Made by a program: the position numbers and the translations under genes
Notes under the pieces: generated by a model
Database searches by the model: none
Told to the model about the DNA's origin: nothing
The model's input: the letters and a program-made list of their open reading frames with translations, nothing else
Shown here: positions 1 to 13,435 of the stretch, one piece after another
How positions within the stretch are numbered: position 1 is the first letter of the stretch
How the letters are laid out: each line of letters opens with the position of its first letter
NCBI RefSeq assembly: GCF_040958095.1
Contig: NC_091233.1
Coordinates: 7,909,235-7,973,234, forward strand
Direction of reading: 5' to 3'
Origin: Procambarus clarkii
Lineage: Eukaryota > Arthropoda > Malacostraca > Decapoda > Cambaridae
Length of the DNA: 64,000 nucleotides

Positions 1-280
1 TCCTCAGCTCTTCTGTCTTCCGCATAACCTTTCCTCCTATCTCAACCCTATTAGTTCATGTTCTCGTGTTTCACCTTTTGTGTTTTCTAAATCTACACAC
101 GCGATATGAAATGTGAAAAAATCTTACATTATGCTATGTTATCAGTGTTTGAATAACAATATTAAGAGAGCTGAACATTCTGTGTCATTGTCTCGTCATG
201 ATATTAAAAGTCTATGTTCTCGCAGGGCTAATGTTGCACGCAGAGCTTAAATGTTACCTTAATTCCCTTCACACTTAACC
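1..280. other. Leader of a LINE, no gene resolved
   Basis: AT-rich sequence directly upstream of the endonuclease ORF of the first LINE. It is probably the end of an ORF1 or the ORF1-ORF2 spacer of that element, whose 5' part lies outside the window. No ORF or repeat motif in it can be assigned. Confidence 0.3.
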
Positions 281-1450
281 ATGGCTCATGAAACAAAAAC
301 AATTAAGTTTCTTTCCTGGAATATTCGAAATGTTTATCTTCGGATAAATGACGTAATCTTGTATGCTAAAATGAGAGACGTGGATGTGATGTGTTTACAG
401 GAACCATATACGTCCTCTACTATCAAGAAGGTCCCACCCAGGATACCTGGGTATATAGCATACAACAACGATATTGGTACTGGTTTACTAACGTATATTA
501 AGAGTGGATTAATCTGTAAACTAATTAAAAATCACAGGAGTGATAGTATACATTATCAAAAATTCAAATTACAAACTGCAAATAGCCATTTCCTACTGTA
601 TAACATATATGGACGATGTAGTGTACTTAAAGCAGACCTGCTACCGACACCTACAGGTAACACAGCTATGTTATGTATGGGTGACTTTAATGCTCGTCAC
701 ACCGCTCTTGGTGATGTTCAGTGTAACAATAATTTAAGGGTCTTCTTGAAATACCTTAATGATCATAATATTACTGTGTATGATACTGATAAACAGACTC
801 ATTTATTGGGGGGTAGGCTGGATTATGTGATTGAATACAGCCTAGTAGATAGCAACGTCAACGTTAAGCTCATCCCAGAACTAGTAAGTGATCATTTTGC
901 AATATATTGTGAATACACTGTGGCGGTTATTAGGTCCAATCCTCATCCTAGAGTCAAAATTAACATTCCAGACAATCTTAAACAGCACTTTAAGGCTTAT
1001 GTACATAAGTGGTACACTGGGTATACACCTGTATCAGTGGACCACTTTTACAATGATCTTGTCAGCATCATTACCAGTTATTATGATACCTGGATTAAAT
1101 CAAGGAAAAAAAGAACACTCGTTATTCCTCATGGACAGAGGATCCTATTATTATTGCAGAGCTAAAGTGCTTCAGCTTGCTGACTCTTATAAACGAGACA
1201 AAACAACTGACAATTTACTTGCATTCCTTAATGCCAACAGAGATTTTCGCGAGCTTAAGGGTCAAGTTAAGGACACATATTGGGAACAATTCCTACAAGG
1301 TATCAATAGAACTACAACATTATCAGAAATTACCAAACCTTCAGCCCCAGTTCAGCTTCATCATACTCCTGCAGAATATGCTGACATGCTCAATGGTCTA
1401 GTGTCTCACAAATTTCTTCCTTACCCCCAGATATACAGCAGCATTTAAGA
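281..1450 (+). pseudogene. LINE-A ORF2 endonuclease domain, frameshifted
   Basis: This is the N-terminal apurinic-like endonuclease of a non-LTR retrotransposon, the domain that nicks target DNA to prime reverse transcription. The reading frame opens at 281. Hallmarks in order are SWNIRN near residue 13, CLQEPY near 38, CMGDFNARH near 131, LDYVIE near 180 and SDHFAIY near 204, so the usual Asn, Glu, Asp/Asn and Asp-His catalytic positions are all present. The frame is lost in an A-run at about 1107-1112. It continues in another frame to 1448 (RAKVLQLADSYKRDK), then returns to the first frame at about 1451 for the RT. The two compensating shifts show a decayed element rather than two genes. 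Confidence 0.85.
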
Positions 1451-2896
1451 CATACCAACATAAGCAGAAACTTTAATATTGAAATAGCACGCTCTTCACC
1501 AGATTTAACAGATCAGTTTTCTATAACCCCCTTTGAATTAAAGTCAGCATTAGAAAAACCTAAGCAAACTGCCCCTGGTGAGGATGGTATAACTTATAAC
1601 ACCTTCAGCTTACTGAATGATGTCCCTAGCCACCCTCTGCTTGACCTCTATCAAATGAGTCTCTCACAAGGTATCTTGCCAAAGAAATGGACACAAAGTC
1701 TCATAATACCAGTTCCTAAACCTAACTCTCAAAAATTCTGACCCATTTCCCTTACATCTTGCATGTGTAAAGTCTTGGAGAGAATTGTTCTCAATCGTGT
1801 CATGTTTCAGGTCAAAGAAAAACTGGCCCCAAACCTATATGGGTTCATGCCCAAGTGTAGCACACAAACATGCTTTGCTGAATATTTTGTAAACTCCCTG
1901 GATGGGACACAAGCAGCCTTTATTGACCTAAAGTCAGCTTTCGATGTAGCGAATGGTGAAATAATATTAGAGCAACTTGCTGAATTTGGAATCAAAGGTA
2001 ATCTTCTGAGTTGGATAAAGAGCTACCTATCCAACAGGCGTGCTAGTGTCCTATTTAAAGGAGTTAAAAGTAGAAGAACAGATGCATTCGAACTAGGCAC
2101 ACCTCAAGGTGGTGTCCAAAGCCCTATGCTCTTCAATATACTTATGCACAAACTTATCCATGACATACCTGTACAACCTACGGAAACTGTTATATGTTAT
2201 GCTGATGATATTTGTATTATGGCACACAGTAAACCAAGGTTACAAATGTTACTTGATGCATTCTCCAAGAAAGTAGTAGAATATGGCCTCATCATCTCTG
2301 TTGATAAAACAAGGGTTCTAATTTACCATTCTCTTCATGTTAACTATACTATTATTGGAGTGCCCGTGGAGACGTGAGAGTATTATAAATATCTTGGAGT
2401 CGAGGTTATTGATACAAATCTCGTCAGCAACCTGCGCAAAAAACTAGTTGAGCATCTTAAACCTCTCAAAACTCTTGTTGGCAAAGGATTTGGCATTAAC
2501 ATAAAATATGCTCGTAGTTATTATATTGCCTTTATACGATCTGTTGTTGATTATTATGCCTTGCATCTTCTTAATTTTTCTCCTAAACAATTACAAGTCA
2601 TCGATGTAGTACAGAATGATGCCATGTGCATCATCCTTGGTTGTCCTAGAACTGTCAGAATTGTTAATATGAGAAAGAAACTAAACTTACCTTCCATTTA
2701 CGAAAGAATAGTTCTACTTAGTATTATGTTTTGCGTCAAAACTTTGAAAAATAATGGTCCCCCCAGCTCTATTCAAATTAAGTTGAGATCCATTCTAAAC
2801 AATTCTGACTGTTCCCTCAATCCGCCGCAAAAAGCTCTCTACAATGTGTGGCTCAGTTATTGTGCCTATAATCTTCAGAAACTGAATGTCTCTTAA
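1451..2896 (+). pseudogene. LINE-A ORF2 reverse transcriptase, two in-frame stops
   Basis: This continues the endonuclease frame. Translation from 1451 gives an RT N-terminus (APGEDGITYNTF, then SLIIPVPKPN). It is followed by PISLTSCMCKVLERI, FIDLKSAFDVANGEI (first catalytic Asp), GTPQGGVQSPMLFNI and the YADD box with its two Asp at 2198-2209, so the palm core is legible. TGA at 1739-1741 stands where relatives have Arg (RPISL). TGA at 2375-2377 falls just before EYYKYLGV. Both fit CGA to TGA changes. A thumb-like region runs to the TAA at 2896. No length is lost, so decay is by point mutation. RNase H follows. Confidence 0.88.
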
Positions 2897-2985
2897 CCCT
2901 GATAAAACTGTTCACTATATTCCCCCTTGGAAAGATGTTTAGGTCTCTCTGCATTATACCCCCATCAGTGTAAAACACTGACATT

Positions 2986-3585
2986 TTGAGATATATAACA
3001 CTAGAAGCTATTGACAGTCATCTTCAAATTCTCAAACCGACTGAATCCTATGCCTTTACTGATGGCTCTGTGCAGTTAGGCACTGGTAGAACAGGTTGTG
3101 CATGTGCAGTGTATAAAGGGAATGAAATGATCATGACTAGTACACAGAGATTGAACAACTGGGCAAGCACGACACAGACCGAGCAATTGGGCATTTATCT
3201 AGCCACTGAATACCTTGAGCTCAATGGTGGTGGAGTTATTTTCTGTGACTCTAAAAGTGCTCTGCAGTCCTTAAATAACCCATCACAATGTATGTCGGAA
3301 GTAGCTTATAATATTAAATGGAATGTAATTTTTGCCAATGATAATAACTCTTGTTAAAAATTTGTGTGGATCCCATCCCATATTGGAGTTGGAAAACATG
3401 ACTTTGTAGATCAATTGGCCAATGAGGCTTGCAGGAAAGAAAACATTGATTATGACTTTGGACTATCTAATGCAGTTATTAGAAACATACAAATTAAAGA
3501 AATTAATTCAGATTTAGAAGAACTAAGAAATGCCCAGAGACCTGGACATGCCACCTGTTGCGTGGCATGTGTGTCTCTCTCCTGA
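2986..3585 (+). pseudogene. LINE-A RNase H domain, one in-frame stop
   Basis: This is the RNase H domain that removes the RNA strand of the cDNA hybrid in I-group LINEs. It carries the four acidic sites: FTDGS, TEQLGIYL, FCDSKSAL and, after a TAA at 3355-3357, WIPSHIGV with DFVDQLANEA. It lies in a different frame from the RT and is separated from it by the stop at 2896, so the polyprotein is broken. The order endonuclease, RT, RNase H places LINE-A in the I/Nimb/LOA/Outcast part of the tree. It is clearly different from the CR1-like LINEs later in the window, which lack RNase H. Exact clade unresolved. Confidence 0.82.
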
Positions 3586-4452
3586 TGTGTCCAGTGCGTG
3601 GGTGTTTTTTTTGCATGGTGGCTGGCCGTCCTCTGTCTGTGGGGGTCGGGTTTGTGTGCTGGGTGGCTGTGTTTGTCTCGCATGTGTTCCATTGTTGTGT
3701 GTTTTTGTATGCTTGTGTTCATTGTCATTTGGTTTTGCTGCCTTGTGTTATGTGCTTTCCATTATGGTTCCTGTTGGCACGCCCCGTATGGGTGGCATGT
3801 GTTGTTTGTTTGTGTGTTTATGCTTATTTACGATTTGTTCTATTGTCTGTGTCATAATTACTGTGTTATATGTTACAATGTTGGTTTGTACTATACCGAT
3901 TTCTTTATTTTTTAATTTGATGTTTTACTATGTAATGCTAATGTGTTCTGTTTCCTTTCTTTTATGTACTGCCTGTGTATTGCTTTGTTGTATTCCCTTG
4001 TTATTTTCCTGCATTTTATTTACTATGTTGTATTTACAGTATTATATTACCATGTTTTGTTATTGTGTTCTCGATTCTGTGGTGTGTTGTCTGTTGTTGT
4101 GTGGTGTGGCGCATGGTGCGTGTGTTTTGCGTTTGTGTTATTTTGTGTTATTTTGTATGTGTATTTCTTGTTTATATTTTATCCTTGGTTTTATTGTGCT
4201 CCTTGTGCACTTTTGTAATTACTGACGCTTTTGGCCCGCCCCATCTGGGTAGTGCTGCTTTTGTTTTTGTGTGTGTGTGTGTGTTCTTATGTGTTTTATG
4301 TTATTCTTTGTTTTCACTTTTGTGTTGATCTGTGTTACTTGTTATCTGTGTTGTTGTTATTCTGTGTTCTTTGTTATTCTGTGCTTTCCTGTTTATATGG
4401 TTACTGTACGCTGTAATTGCTGTTTTAAAAATAAAAATAAACAAAAAAAAAT
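3586..4452 (+). other. LINE-A 3' untranslated region and A-rich end
   Basis: Strongly T/G-rich sequence with long hydrophobic open frames that are by-products of composition (Cys, Val, Leu and Phe only). It ends in an A-rich tail at about 4425-4452, just before unrelated sequence. Two copies of a short foldable motif (GCCCCGTATGGGTGGC at about 3781 and GCCCGCCCCATCTGGGT at about 4233) lie about 450 bp apart and may be 3' recognition structures. Confidence 0.55.
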
Positions 4453-4522
4453 ACCGCGGTAATAGGTTATTCAGCTGTGACATAATGTCTGCCTACTAGC
4501 TAAGCCACCAAAGTAGTTGTCT

Positions 4523-4642
<120 letters not shown>

Positions 4643-4971
4643 CGTTGTAAATCTCTTAAGTGTTTAATAAAAGAATAAAATTATATGTAATGTGTTTACT
4701 TTCCCTTGACTATTTTGTCTCGTTTATGGTGGACTGAGGAAATGTAAAGTGTGGAATTGTCAAGTAATTGATGACTGTCGGCTGCATGTGAAGGGGGTGA
4801 GTGGAGGGTGCGACACTCTCCTGGTAGTAACACTACACCTCCTCCTTAATTCGAACACAGACCACTCCCCTACTGCCGTCAAAGACCTCACACCGCTCCT
4901 ATGTACTCACCTAATTGGTCTGCTAGTTATGTGGTCTGCTACCCAAGACACACTGTTTATGTTGGGTTGGA

Positions 4972-5122
4972 ATTCAGTAAACGCTTACTGTCTGTGTTTG
5001 ACAAAGTTTACTGACTGATGCTGACACTGATTTGATTTGATAAAAAGAAAGAAAAATGAAGACTGGTAGTCTCCTTAAAAGATGTAAAAAAAAAAAATCC
5101 CTCATTCAGTAAACGCTTACTG
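4972..5122. repeat. 19-bp direct repeat flanking ~113 bp with an A-run
   Basis: ATTCAGTAAACGCTTACTG occurs perfectly at 4972-4990 and 5104-5122. The segment between them ends with an A12 run at about 5085-5096. That layout resembles target-site duplications around a short retroposed insert, but a plain local duplication is also possible. Confidence 0.5.
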
Positions 5123-5146
5123 ACTGACAGATACACAATAGCATCT

Positions 5147-5254
5147 TTAACTCTCATGATAGTGTTAACTCTCATGACAGTGTTAACTCTCGTGACAGTG
5201 TTAACTCTAGTGACAGTGTTAACTCTAGTGACAGTGTTAACTTTCATGACATGG
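5147..5254. repeat. 18-bp minisatellite
   Basis: About six copies of an 18-bp unit of the form TTAACTCTCATGACAGTG, with CATG/CGTG/TAGTG variants between copies. The open frame through it is only a repeat translation. Confidence 0.9.
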
Positions 5255-6784
5255 TGTAAACACACCATGGTGGATGTGTTTACCATGAAGAGGGCGTATG
5301 ATAAGGGGCGGGGAGCAGAAGGGAACACAACATGTGCAACTTAAATACCTAAATCATATCTCCCGTGACCCAGAACCCCCAGCTCCATAACCACCTCTTT
5401 CTGGTCCCTGCCTCAGGCACTTGCACACTACACACACTCAAGGTAAGTTTGGTGCAATATTTCTGAATATTATTTACTTATTACATAATATTCTTGGAAC
5501 CATCTTCACTGTTGAACTCTGTTAAGTTAAATGTTTCCTGCAAAGTTGCTTTGTTTCCTGTAAAGTTGCTTTGTAATGCGACGTTGTTCTATATTTGTGT
5601 GCATTCTAGTGGTTTTAAGTATCTTAGGAGAATATTAACCAGAATGTTTCAGCACACATTTGGCTACCATCAAGTTCCTTGTACATCCAATATTTCTTGA
5701 CAGTTTATAGTCGAGTGAATAAAGTGTCATCGTGAAAAAGTTTTGTTCATGAGCTCGAGACCCTAAGTTTTCACTTATGTTGAATTATTACACTCACGAT
5801 ATTGTAATTATCAGTTTATTTTTAAAAGAATGAAGAGGAACAGTACACCATGTTACCTTGTGCTATAGGGACAGGTTTGTTGTTTAAGAAGTGGATTTGT
5901 ATGCTTGTATGGGCCGCTTAGCTCATGGCAGTGTTGGGTCAACTCTTGACAAGTGTAGACATGTTAGACACTTGTTTTTCTTTGAATATAACGATGCATG
6001 TGTCAGGATCCGTATGAACTCTATCTTTCTCTTTGTACTTTGACAATCTAAGATTGAAAGCACAATGTTTGTGAGTGTGTGCAAATGAATAACAAAGATT
6101 GCAGCAAAACGAGACATCGATGAGTTAGAGAGAGGTGATAAGATAAGACAAAACACCCAAAAAATAAAGGGGCTGACACTGTAGTTAAGACGGTAACCAC
6201 TTCAGCAGTACTTCTAGAAGCGTTCAATGAGGACGTAGCAAATAACACGAAAGTTTGAATATCAAATGTATCATTGTATATGTTAACAATAAGGGCAGGA
6301 GGAGGATAGTATAATAGCTGAACATTAATAACAATTCTTTGTTTCTCGGTACAGTGGTTATGATACAAGAAAATTTAAGAATGATGCATTGATCATATGT
6401 TTTTTTTTTTACCTAAATCAGAATTGGCCAATGAATGATTATCTATGGCAATTTGCTTCAACTGCTGTTTGATGAATATTGTAAATCTAAGTTAATATTA
6501 TCCAATAACATTTAAGTCAATATCAAAGTGGGACAAATTAGGTGGCGTATTTGACATATAATATGATACTAAAAGAAATCCTGAAGGTAATATGTAGTAA
6601 AAATTATTATTATTAAGAAGTATTCTCAAGATAATAGTGGTAACGAAGAGGAACATAAGAATTAATAAAACCTTGAAAATATAATATACACATGCAAAAA
6701 ATCTTACTGTCTTTGATAATTAAACTAACAATAGTCTAGAAACCTAGGTATTCCTTACCTATCTTGTATGAGTAGTGTACCTTG
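5255..6784. other. No gene recognised
   Basis: AT-rich unique-looking sequence. Short open frames on both strands show no known motif, splice pattern or codon bias. Nothing else is supported. Confidence 0.5.
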
Positions 6785-7205
6785 TGTAGCTTCCGGGGAT
6801 CAACAGACCCGTGACCCGGTCTCTGACCAGGCCTCCCGGGTGGTCGTCTGGTCAACCAGTCTGTTGGACGCAGCTGCTCGCAGCCTGACATTTGAATCAC
6901 AGCCTGGTTGATCATGTATTCTTTGGAGGTGTTTGTCGAGTTTTCTCTTGAATACTTTGTGAGGCCGGCCAGTTATGCTCATTACGTGTAGCGGGAGTGT
7001 GTTGAAAAGTCTTTGCCCCTGATTTTTATAGAGGTGTCCGCTCAGCATACCTTTGCACCTCTGCTTTTCAATGGGGGTATTCTGCACATCCTGCCATGCC
7101 TACTGGTTATATGGGATTTTTTTCTGTGTTCAAAGTTGGAACCAATCCCTCTAATATCTTCCACGTGTAGATTATTATGTATCTCTCTCCCACCTGCGCT
7201 CTAGA
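6785..7205 (-). mobile_element. CR1-like LINE relic, C-terminus and 3' end
   Basis: On the minus strand the frame 7087-6800 encodes QRLFNTLPLHV and FKRKLDKHL, then DQPGCDSN. This is the typical extreme C-terminus of a CR1-type RT. A homologous piece (LFNVLPASIRNIAG, FKRKLDCFL, DQPGC) forms the insert at 42701-43138. The 3' end at 6785-6850 reads GGCCTGGTC, ACCGGG and CCCCGGAAG. It closely matches the tail of the SINEs at 16859 and 22427, so this family is a probable partner for those SINEs. The copy is 5' truncated. Confidence 0.7.
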
Positions 7206-9659
7206 GAATACAGATTTAGAACTTTTAATCAGTTTCAATATTTAAGATGACTTATAGAGTGGTTTCTAGCGCTAAAGGATCTAAGCACGCTCTCTAGGTC
7301 AGCAACTTCTCCGGCTTTGTATGGGTGTTACGGCCTCCTTGTAATGATCTGTACAGACCATGGCTCTCCCCTGTCCCTTTTCTCCCCTCTCCCCTTGCCG
7401 TCATTCGTCTCCCCCCTCCCTAAGGTCATCCCTTCCATTGTCAGAGTCCACCCTTACTGGTCATATCCCTGAGTCAAGAGGTTCTCTATTGGCCCTCTCC
7501 ATTTACCACTTCATTTATCCCACTCAATTTTCCCTCTCTACCCCCACTCGTTTCCCTCTTCCCCCTGCTTTCGCCATAATCGTTGACCAATTCCAGGAGC
7601 AGTCCACAAGGCCCATATGCTGTATTCTCAGATTTCGCCTCGGTGTCATAAAACTCGGCCAACAGCCAGCGTTTTGGACTCTGGCGCCAGGTCCGGGTAC
7701 TAAGGCATGGGAACTTCTGGAGACTTCTGTCAAGGGAAACAGAGCCTTAAGAACATGCCTATTACTAACCTTGTACTTGATTAGTTGAAGCCATGGAGGC
7801 AGAGTCCTCCAGGGTAGGGCCTGTCCATGCCATTGGCCAAGCTTCCAGAGCACCCAGTTGTGTTTAAATCCATTGGCCATAAGCTTAGATAGGCGGAGTT
7901 AATTGGGCCTAGGAACTAGGTGGGTGGAGCCTATTCCCACTGGTAAGAGTTTTAGAAAATATTAAAGTTAGCGTGTCTTGGGGCTTACTGGCGTACAGGT
8001 CTCTTGAGCTGTGAAACAAGCCATTCAACATTTTGGCCGATTTTGCAGGATTAAGGTAATGTCTGTCTGAGTTTTGATACGTCAAGTATATTACACACCA
8101 TTCTCCAATTACCTCGTAGGATGTCTTAGTAAAGTAGGATATATTTTTAAATTTGATTTCAGTATACGTGTGATAAATAAAACAATTTAATCGATTTTGA
8201 GTTTAGTTATCTGTCCCCTTTCTTTAATGCTGAGTTATTCATTCCTAATTGTAGTTTTCCATTGCTGTGTTGGAAATTCCCCTGGGTTCTCCATTTTATG
8301 GATATTAGAGTTGTCTTAGAATCCTCAATCAGTAAAGATTACAGTATTAATTAATGATTATTGATTCCCTTCCTTCCTGGGGAAGCAGTAATTTAGACAC
8401 ATTCATTTATGTTAGCGGGAAGGTGGTGGCAGTTTTTAATGAGCTTTTAATTATTGGTTTAAAATTAATAATCCCTATTCTTGTTGTTTCCTCCTCATTT
8501 AATATTTCAGCTAATATTCGCAGTAACTCAGTAAGGGGTCATACTGAGTTGTAAGCAGTGTTAAGCTGGGGTACTGAGTAGAGAGTAAGGGTAGAGCAGT
8601 AGAGAGTAGGTTAAGGGTTATTACATCCTTGAGCCAGTAACCGGGTTCTTTCTATGTAATGGGCCTTAGAGTCTTTTCTTCATTGATCCTAACCCAAGCT
8701 AGAAGAAAGTTATCAAGAATTGGCAATAGCAACTAAATATGAATTAAACAAGGGGTTAAGCAAGACTAAATAACACCTTCACCGATATAATCTGTCATAT
8801 AACTACACATATGTACACAATGTCTTTTTCGCACAGGACACTTGATATATCTGCAGTGTTCTTCAAATCCCGATGAGTCCACTATCTTCAAATGCAATGG
8901 ACATCACCGGCGAGTTCACCTTACTTAACATGGGCCAGTCCCACACTCTATTGTCACAATGTCCAAATACCCCAAATCTGCTCTTCAGAAACACACTGGC
9001 CAAGGTCTTCAGCAACACCCTGACAGGGGTCACAAATAATACTTCCAGGGGTCTCCACTAACACCCTTGTAGAAGTCTGACTACACACTAGCAGAACTTC
9101 TCAGCTGATGACCACTACTATCGTCTTGTAACTCCTTTTGGCCAAATCCCGGGAACGTTGGTCCACGAAACACTGCACAAGCACAACAGTAAACACACTG
9201 TCTACTACCGACGGTGGCCATTTGTGCTCAAAGGAACAAGTCAGGAGTTCTGGACTGCCCAAGGTGAACTGATTTCAAGGCATAATAGACCCTCTACATC
9301 ACCTCTGTGGACATAATAGTCATTAGCCAGACAGAAAGTATGCAAGGAGAACATAGGATGGCAGCCTTTTACCGGGGAACTGAAAATATAATCTTATGCA
9401 CAATCTAGATTGCATTGATATCATAGCTTCACTCATCAGAGGTCTTCATCATCGACCTCACCTCCTAACTGAGGTACAAACAGGAGCTTTCCACAGCTGG
9501 CACTGAACTTGCCACACCTCCAGCAACAGATGCCATTGTCTTCGTCTCACATAATGGCTTGGTGCTGGAGTGCAGGTCCATAGATGGAGTCGATATCACC
9601 ACACCTCACTCCATAGAAAGCATTGATTTGTCACAATGGGGCTGTAAAATTGCAATGAT
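7206..9659. other. No gene recognised
   Basis: Mixed-composition intergenic sequence. Open frames at about 7360-7880 and 8354-9061 carry no motif I can identify and lie in both orientations. No repeat family is identified. Confidence 0.45.
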
Positions 9660-10976
9660 ATTCCACCCTAGGGAGCACTAGTGTAGGGCTAAAAGTATCA
9701 TCATTGGTATGGCATCCCTTCTTTGGAAGATTATTGTTATCCAACTTGTCATTTTTCTTGCAATCATGACAGCTACTTTATGGTGTTCTGTAGAACTAAG
9801 GTCTTCTGCAATGATTACTACTAGATTCTTTGCATTGCTTTTTCGTTCTAGAGTGTGATTTGATTCCGTTTTATATATGGTTTCCCCTTTTTAAATTTTC
9901 AATATTTTCCGTAGAACAGGAGCTGGAATTTATTTTCATTAAACATCAAATTTTTATCTGTGACCCGTTGAAAGATTCAATTTATATCCGATTGGAGGTT
10001 TGGCGTATCGTCTATTATGTCTACTCGCATGTAAATCCTAGTATCATCTGCAAATGATGATACAGTGCAGTAGTTTGTATCCTTGTCTATGTCTGATATT
10101 ACGATGAGGAAAAATACCAAAGCACGTAAGGGTACCCTGGGGAACTGAGCGCTTCACAGTAGATGATCCGAATTTTACTGTGTTGACTCTGCGTTCTGTT
10201 CGTTATGAAGTTAATGATCCATCTCTCTACATTGCCAGTAATTCCATTTGCACTCATTTTGTGCACAATAACACCATGGTCACATTTATCGAAAGCTTTT
10301 GCAAAGTCTGTGTATATTGCATCTGCATTTTGCTTGTCTTCCATGGAACCTAAAGCTATGTCATAGTGATCTAGCAACTGTGAGAGACTCCGTGTTGTCC
10401 AGGGTTAGGTAGATGTTGTGATTCCATGTGCTTTGTTATCTTACTTCTAAGCACTCTTTCAAAGATTTTTATGATGTGTGAGGTTAGTGCTATTGGTCTA
10501 TAATTTTTTACATCTGCTTCACTACATTCTTTGTGAAGTGGCACGTTCTCTGCTGCTTTAAGTATGTCAGGGATGACGCCAGTATCTAGGCTCCGTCTCC
10601 AAAAGATGTTTAGGCCCTGTGAGAATGGTGTTTTGCACTTCTTGATGAATATAGAATTCCATGAGTCTGGGCCTTGTGCAGAGTGCATGGGCATACTGTC
10701 TATGGCTACTTCAGAGTCGAGTGAGGTTAGGGGAAAATCTGATATGTGGTTAGATTTTGGTGTCACATTCATGAAGAATTCATTTGGATCATCGATCTTC
10801 AGTGTGTTCATGAGTTCACTGAAAACAGAATCGTACTGAAGGCTCAGTATTTCATTAATTTCTTTGTTGTTGTCTGTGAAAGTTCCATCACCCTTGTGCA
10901 TGGGCCCAATGCTGGATGTAATTTTTGTTCTAGTTTTTGCATGCGAGAAAAGTATAATAGAAGGATAAATGACCAA
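9660..10976 (-). pseudogene. Second LINE reverse transcriptase relic
   Basis: Frame 10976-10371 gives QGPDSWNSIFIKKCK, IFWRRSLDTGVIPD and NYRPIALTSHIIKIFERV, the N-terminal half of a Jockey/CR1-type RT. At GQHG a short deletion plus frameshift removes the expected FRAGRSC-like stretch. A second frame from 10377 resumes with LLDHYD, DAIYTDFAKAFDKCDHGV and ITGNVERWI. Remnants of the VPQGT motif and a downstream region with IYMRVDIIDDTPNLQSDI continue, in broken frames, to about 9700. The FADD box is not intact. The upstream endonuclease is missing, so the copy is 5' truncated. The family is distinct from LINE-A and from the main CR1-like cluster. Confidence 0.8.
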
Positions 10977-11277
10977 AATATCAATAGTGAAGATTATTAT
11001 ATCATAATTTCATTTTCTAAATTCATTTATCCTTCAATTATAGTAATCTGAATATTGTGATGTACTATTCAGCTTGCAAAATTATCATTGTTGATTTGAT
11101 GATCGCATTCAATTAAATATTTTCCTTCTGTGTAGTTTATAACTATTGAAAGGTCTTCCTCTCAAATAAAATCTTTTCGTTTCATCTCAAAGAATTCTTA
11201 AGTCTGCCCATTTGGGGTATGAGAAGCAAATAATTGGTATGGAAATCGATTTCTGAACTATTAAAAAATATATATAT

Positions 11278-11382
11278 TTTTAGTAAATATATATTTACTA
11301 AACTATCTTTTTACTAAACTATCTATTTACTAAAACTAAAGTAAAACTTTAGTTTTACTAAACTAAGTTTACTAAAAACTAT
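11278..11382. repeat. AT palindrome and ACTAAA-rich repeats
   Basis: A perfect 22-bp palindrome (TTAGTAAATAT and its complement) lies at 11280-11301. It is followed by repeated TTTACTAAACTA units and the small inverted repeat AGTAAAACTTTAGTTTTACT. Probably simple-sequence decay; function unknown. Confidence 0.7.
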
Positions 11383-11624
11383 CGCCGTCAGCAACTGTTG
11401 CTAACTTGTTAATTTGTTATTTGCCGAATTTCTTTATATGAATCATAAAATGCTTTTGATTTCCTTTTCAGGTGTTCTTCTCCTTGTTATCCATATTTAA
11501 GGTAAGCTATTGCCATTTTTCAGTCATATTTGTACCTAATAAGGTGAGGATAATTTCAACAATCTGGTTAAAAGGGTATAGAGGGGTTATATGATCTCAT
11601 ATACCCCCCTATATATACCTGCAA

Positions 11625-11948
11625 AAGATTTCATAACTTTTCTACCTTGTCTAATCTCGCTTGCCTGGTCATGGGACTCTGTGAAGTTCGTGAGGCAGTA
11701 TTTGCTTTATAGAGCATATGCCATTCCTCCTTCTCTCTCTCTCTCTCCAGACGTTCTAAAAGCCTTTCTTTTACAGTCTCTTCCCTCGCCTTGAATGAAA
11801 TGCAAGTAAGGGAAACTGTCCTGTAGTTTGGTGTCTCCTGTCTGTTACACCTTTTATTCACTGCCGCTTCAGTGGCTGTCTTCACAAACACTGATAGTTC
11901 TCCAGTTCCCAGCGATTTGTTATATATCAAAGTAAACGGCCAACTCAA
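11625..11948 (-). pseudogene. Short fragment of the main CR1-like LINE
   Basis: The minus frame contains IYNKSLGTGEL, NRQETPNYRTVSLTCI and KERLLERLERE. These align with YNKSLVTGEL, DRQKALNYRPVSLTCI and KKLVEHLER of the copy at 44813-47361. It covers only the RT N-terminal region, about 100 residues, and is degenerate. Confidence 0.7.
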
Positions 11949-12185
11949 TGCTTCTGTTCTTTCTCTTAGTGTTCAAGACGAGATCTTACGTGATCTCACC
12001 ACCTTAGTCATGTTCAGCTTAAACGAATGACTTCAACGTTATTTTTGGTTATCTTTAATTTTGTCTATGATGCCTTGTTTATTTTTGTTCTCCTCAGATT
12101 AGGAACATTTCCTTGTTCTATTGTTCTATTGTATCAAGGCAAATGGGGGACCTTCGACAAGCCGCAAGCTTCCTGTCTGCGTCCA

Positions 12186-12222
12186 GGCCACTAGGGTTAG
12201 TGGCCCTCAGGTAAATCAGGTA
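12186..12222. other. Hairpin with repeated CAGGTAA
   Basis: GGCCACTA (12186-12193), loop GGGT, TAGTGGCC (12198-12205) is a perfect 8-bp stem. CAGGTAAATCAGGTAA follows it. A hairpin followed by a short direct repeat resembles CR1/L2-type 3' ends, but no adjacent coding relic is seen. Confidence 0.35.

Positions 12223-13435
<1,213 letters not shown>

Noticed and set aside
3530..4328. Hydrophobic Cys/Val/Leu-rich ORFs that look like membrane proteins
   Set aside because: Several overlapping frames are open at once because the LINE-A 3' UTR is T/G-rich; no start context or conservation pattern.
7360..7880. Overlapping ORFs of 118 and 142 codons
   Set aside because: They lie on opposite strands of the same DNA, low complexity at the start (CCCTCTCC), and no recognisable domain.
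11990..12010. Short palindrome GAGATC...GATCTC as a regulatory site
   Set aside because: Six-bp stem, expected by chance, no neighbouring gene.
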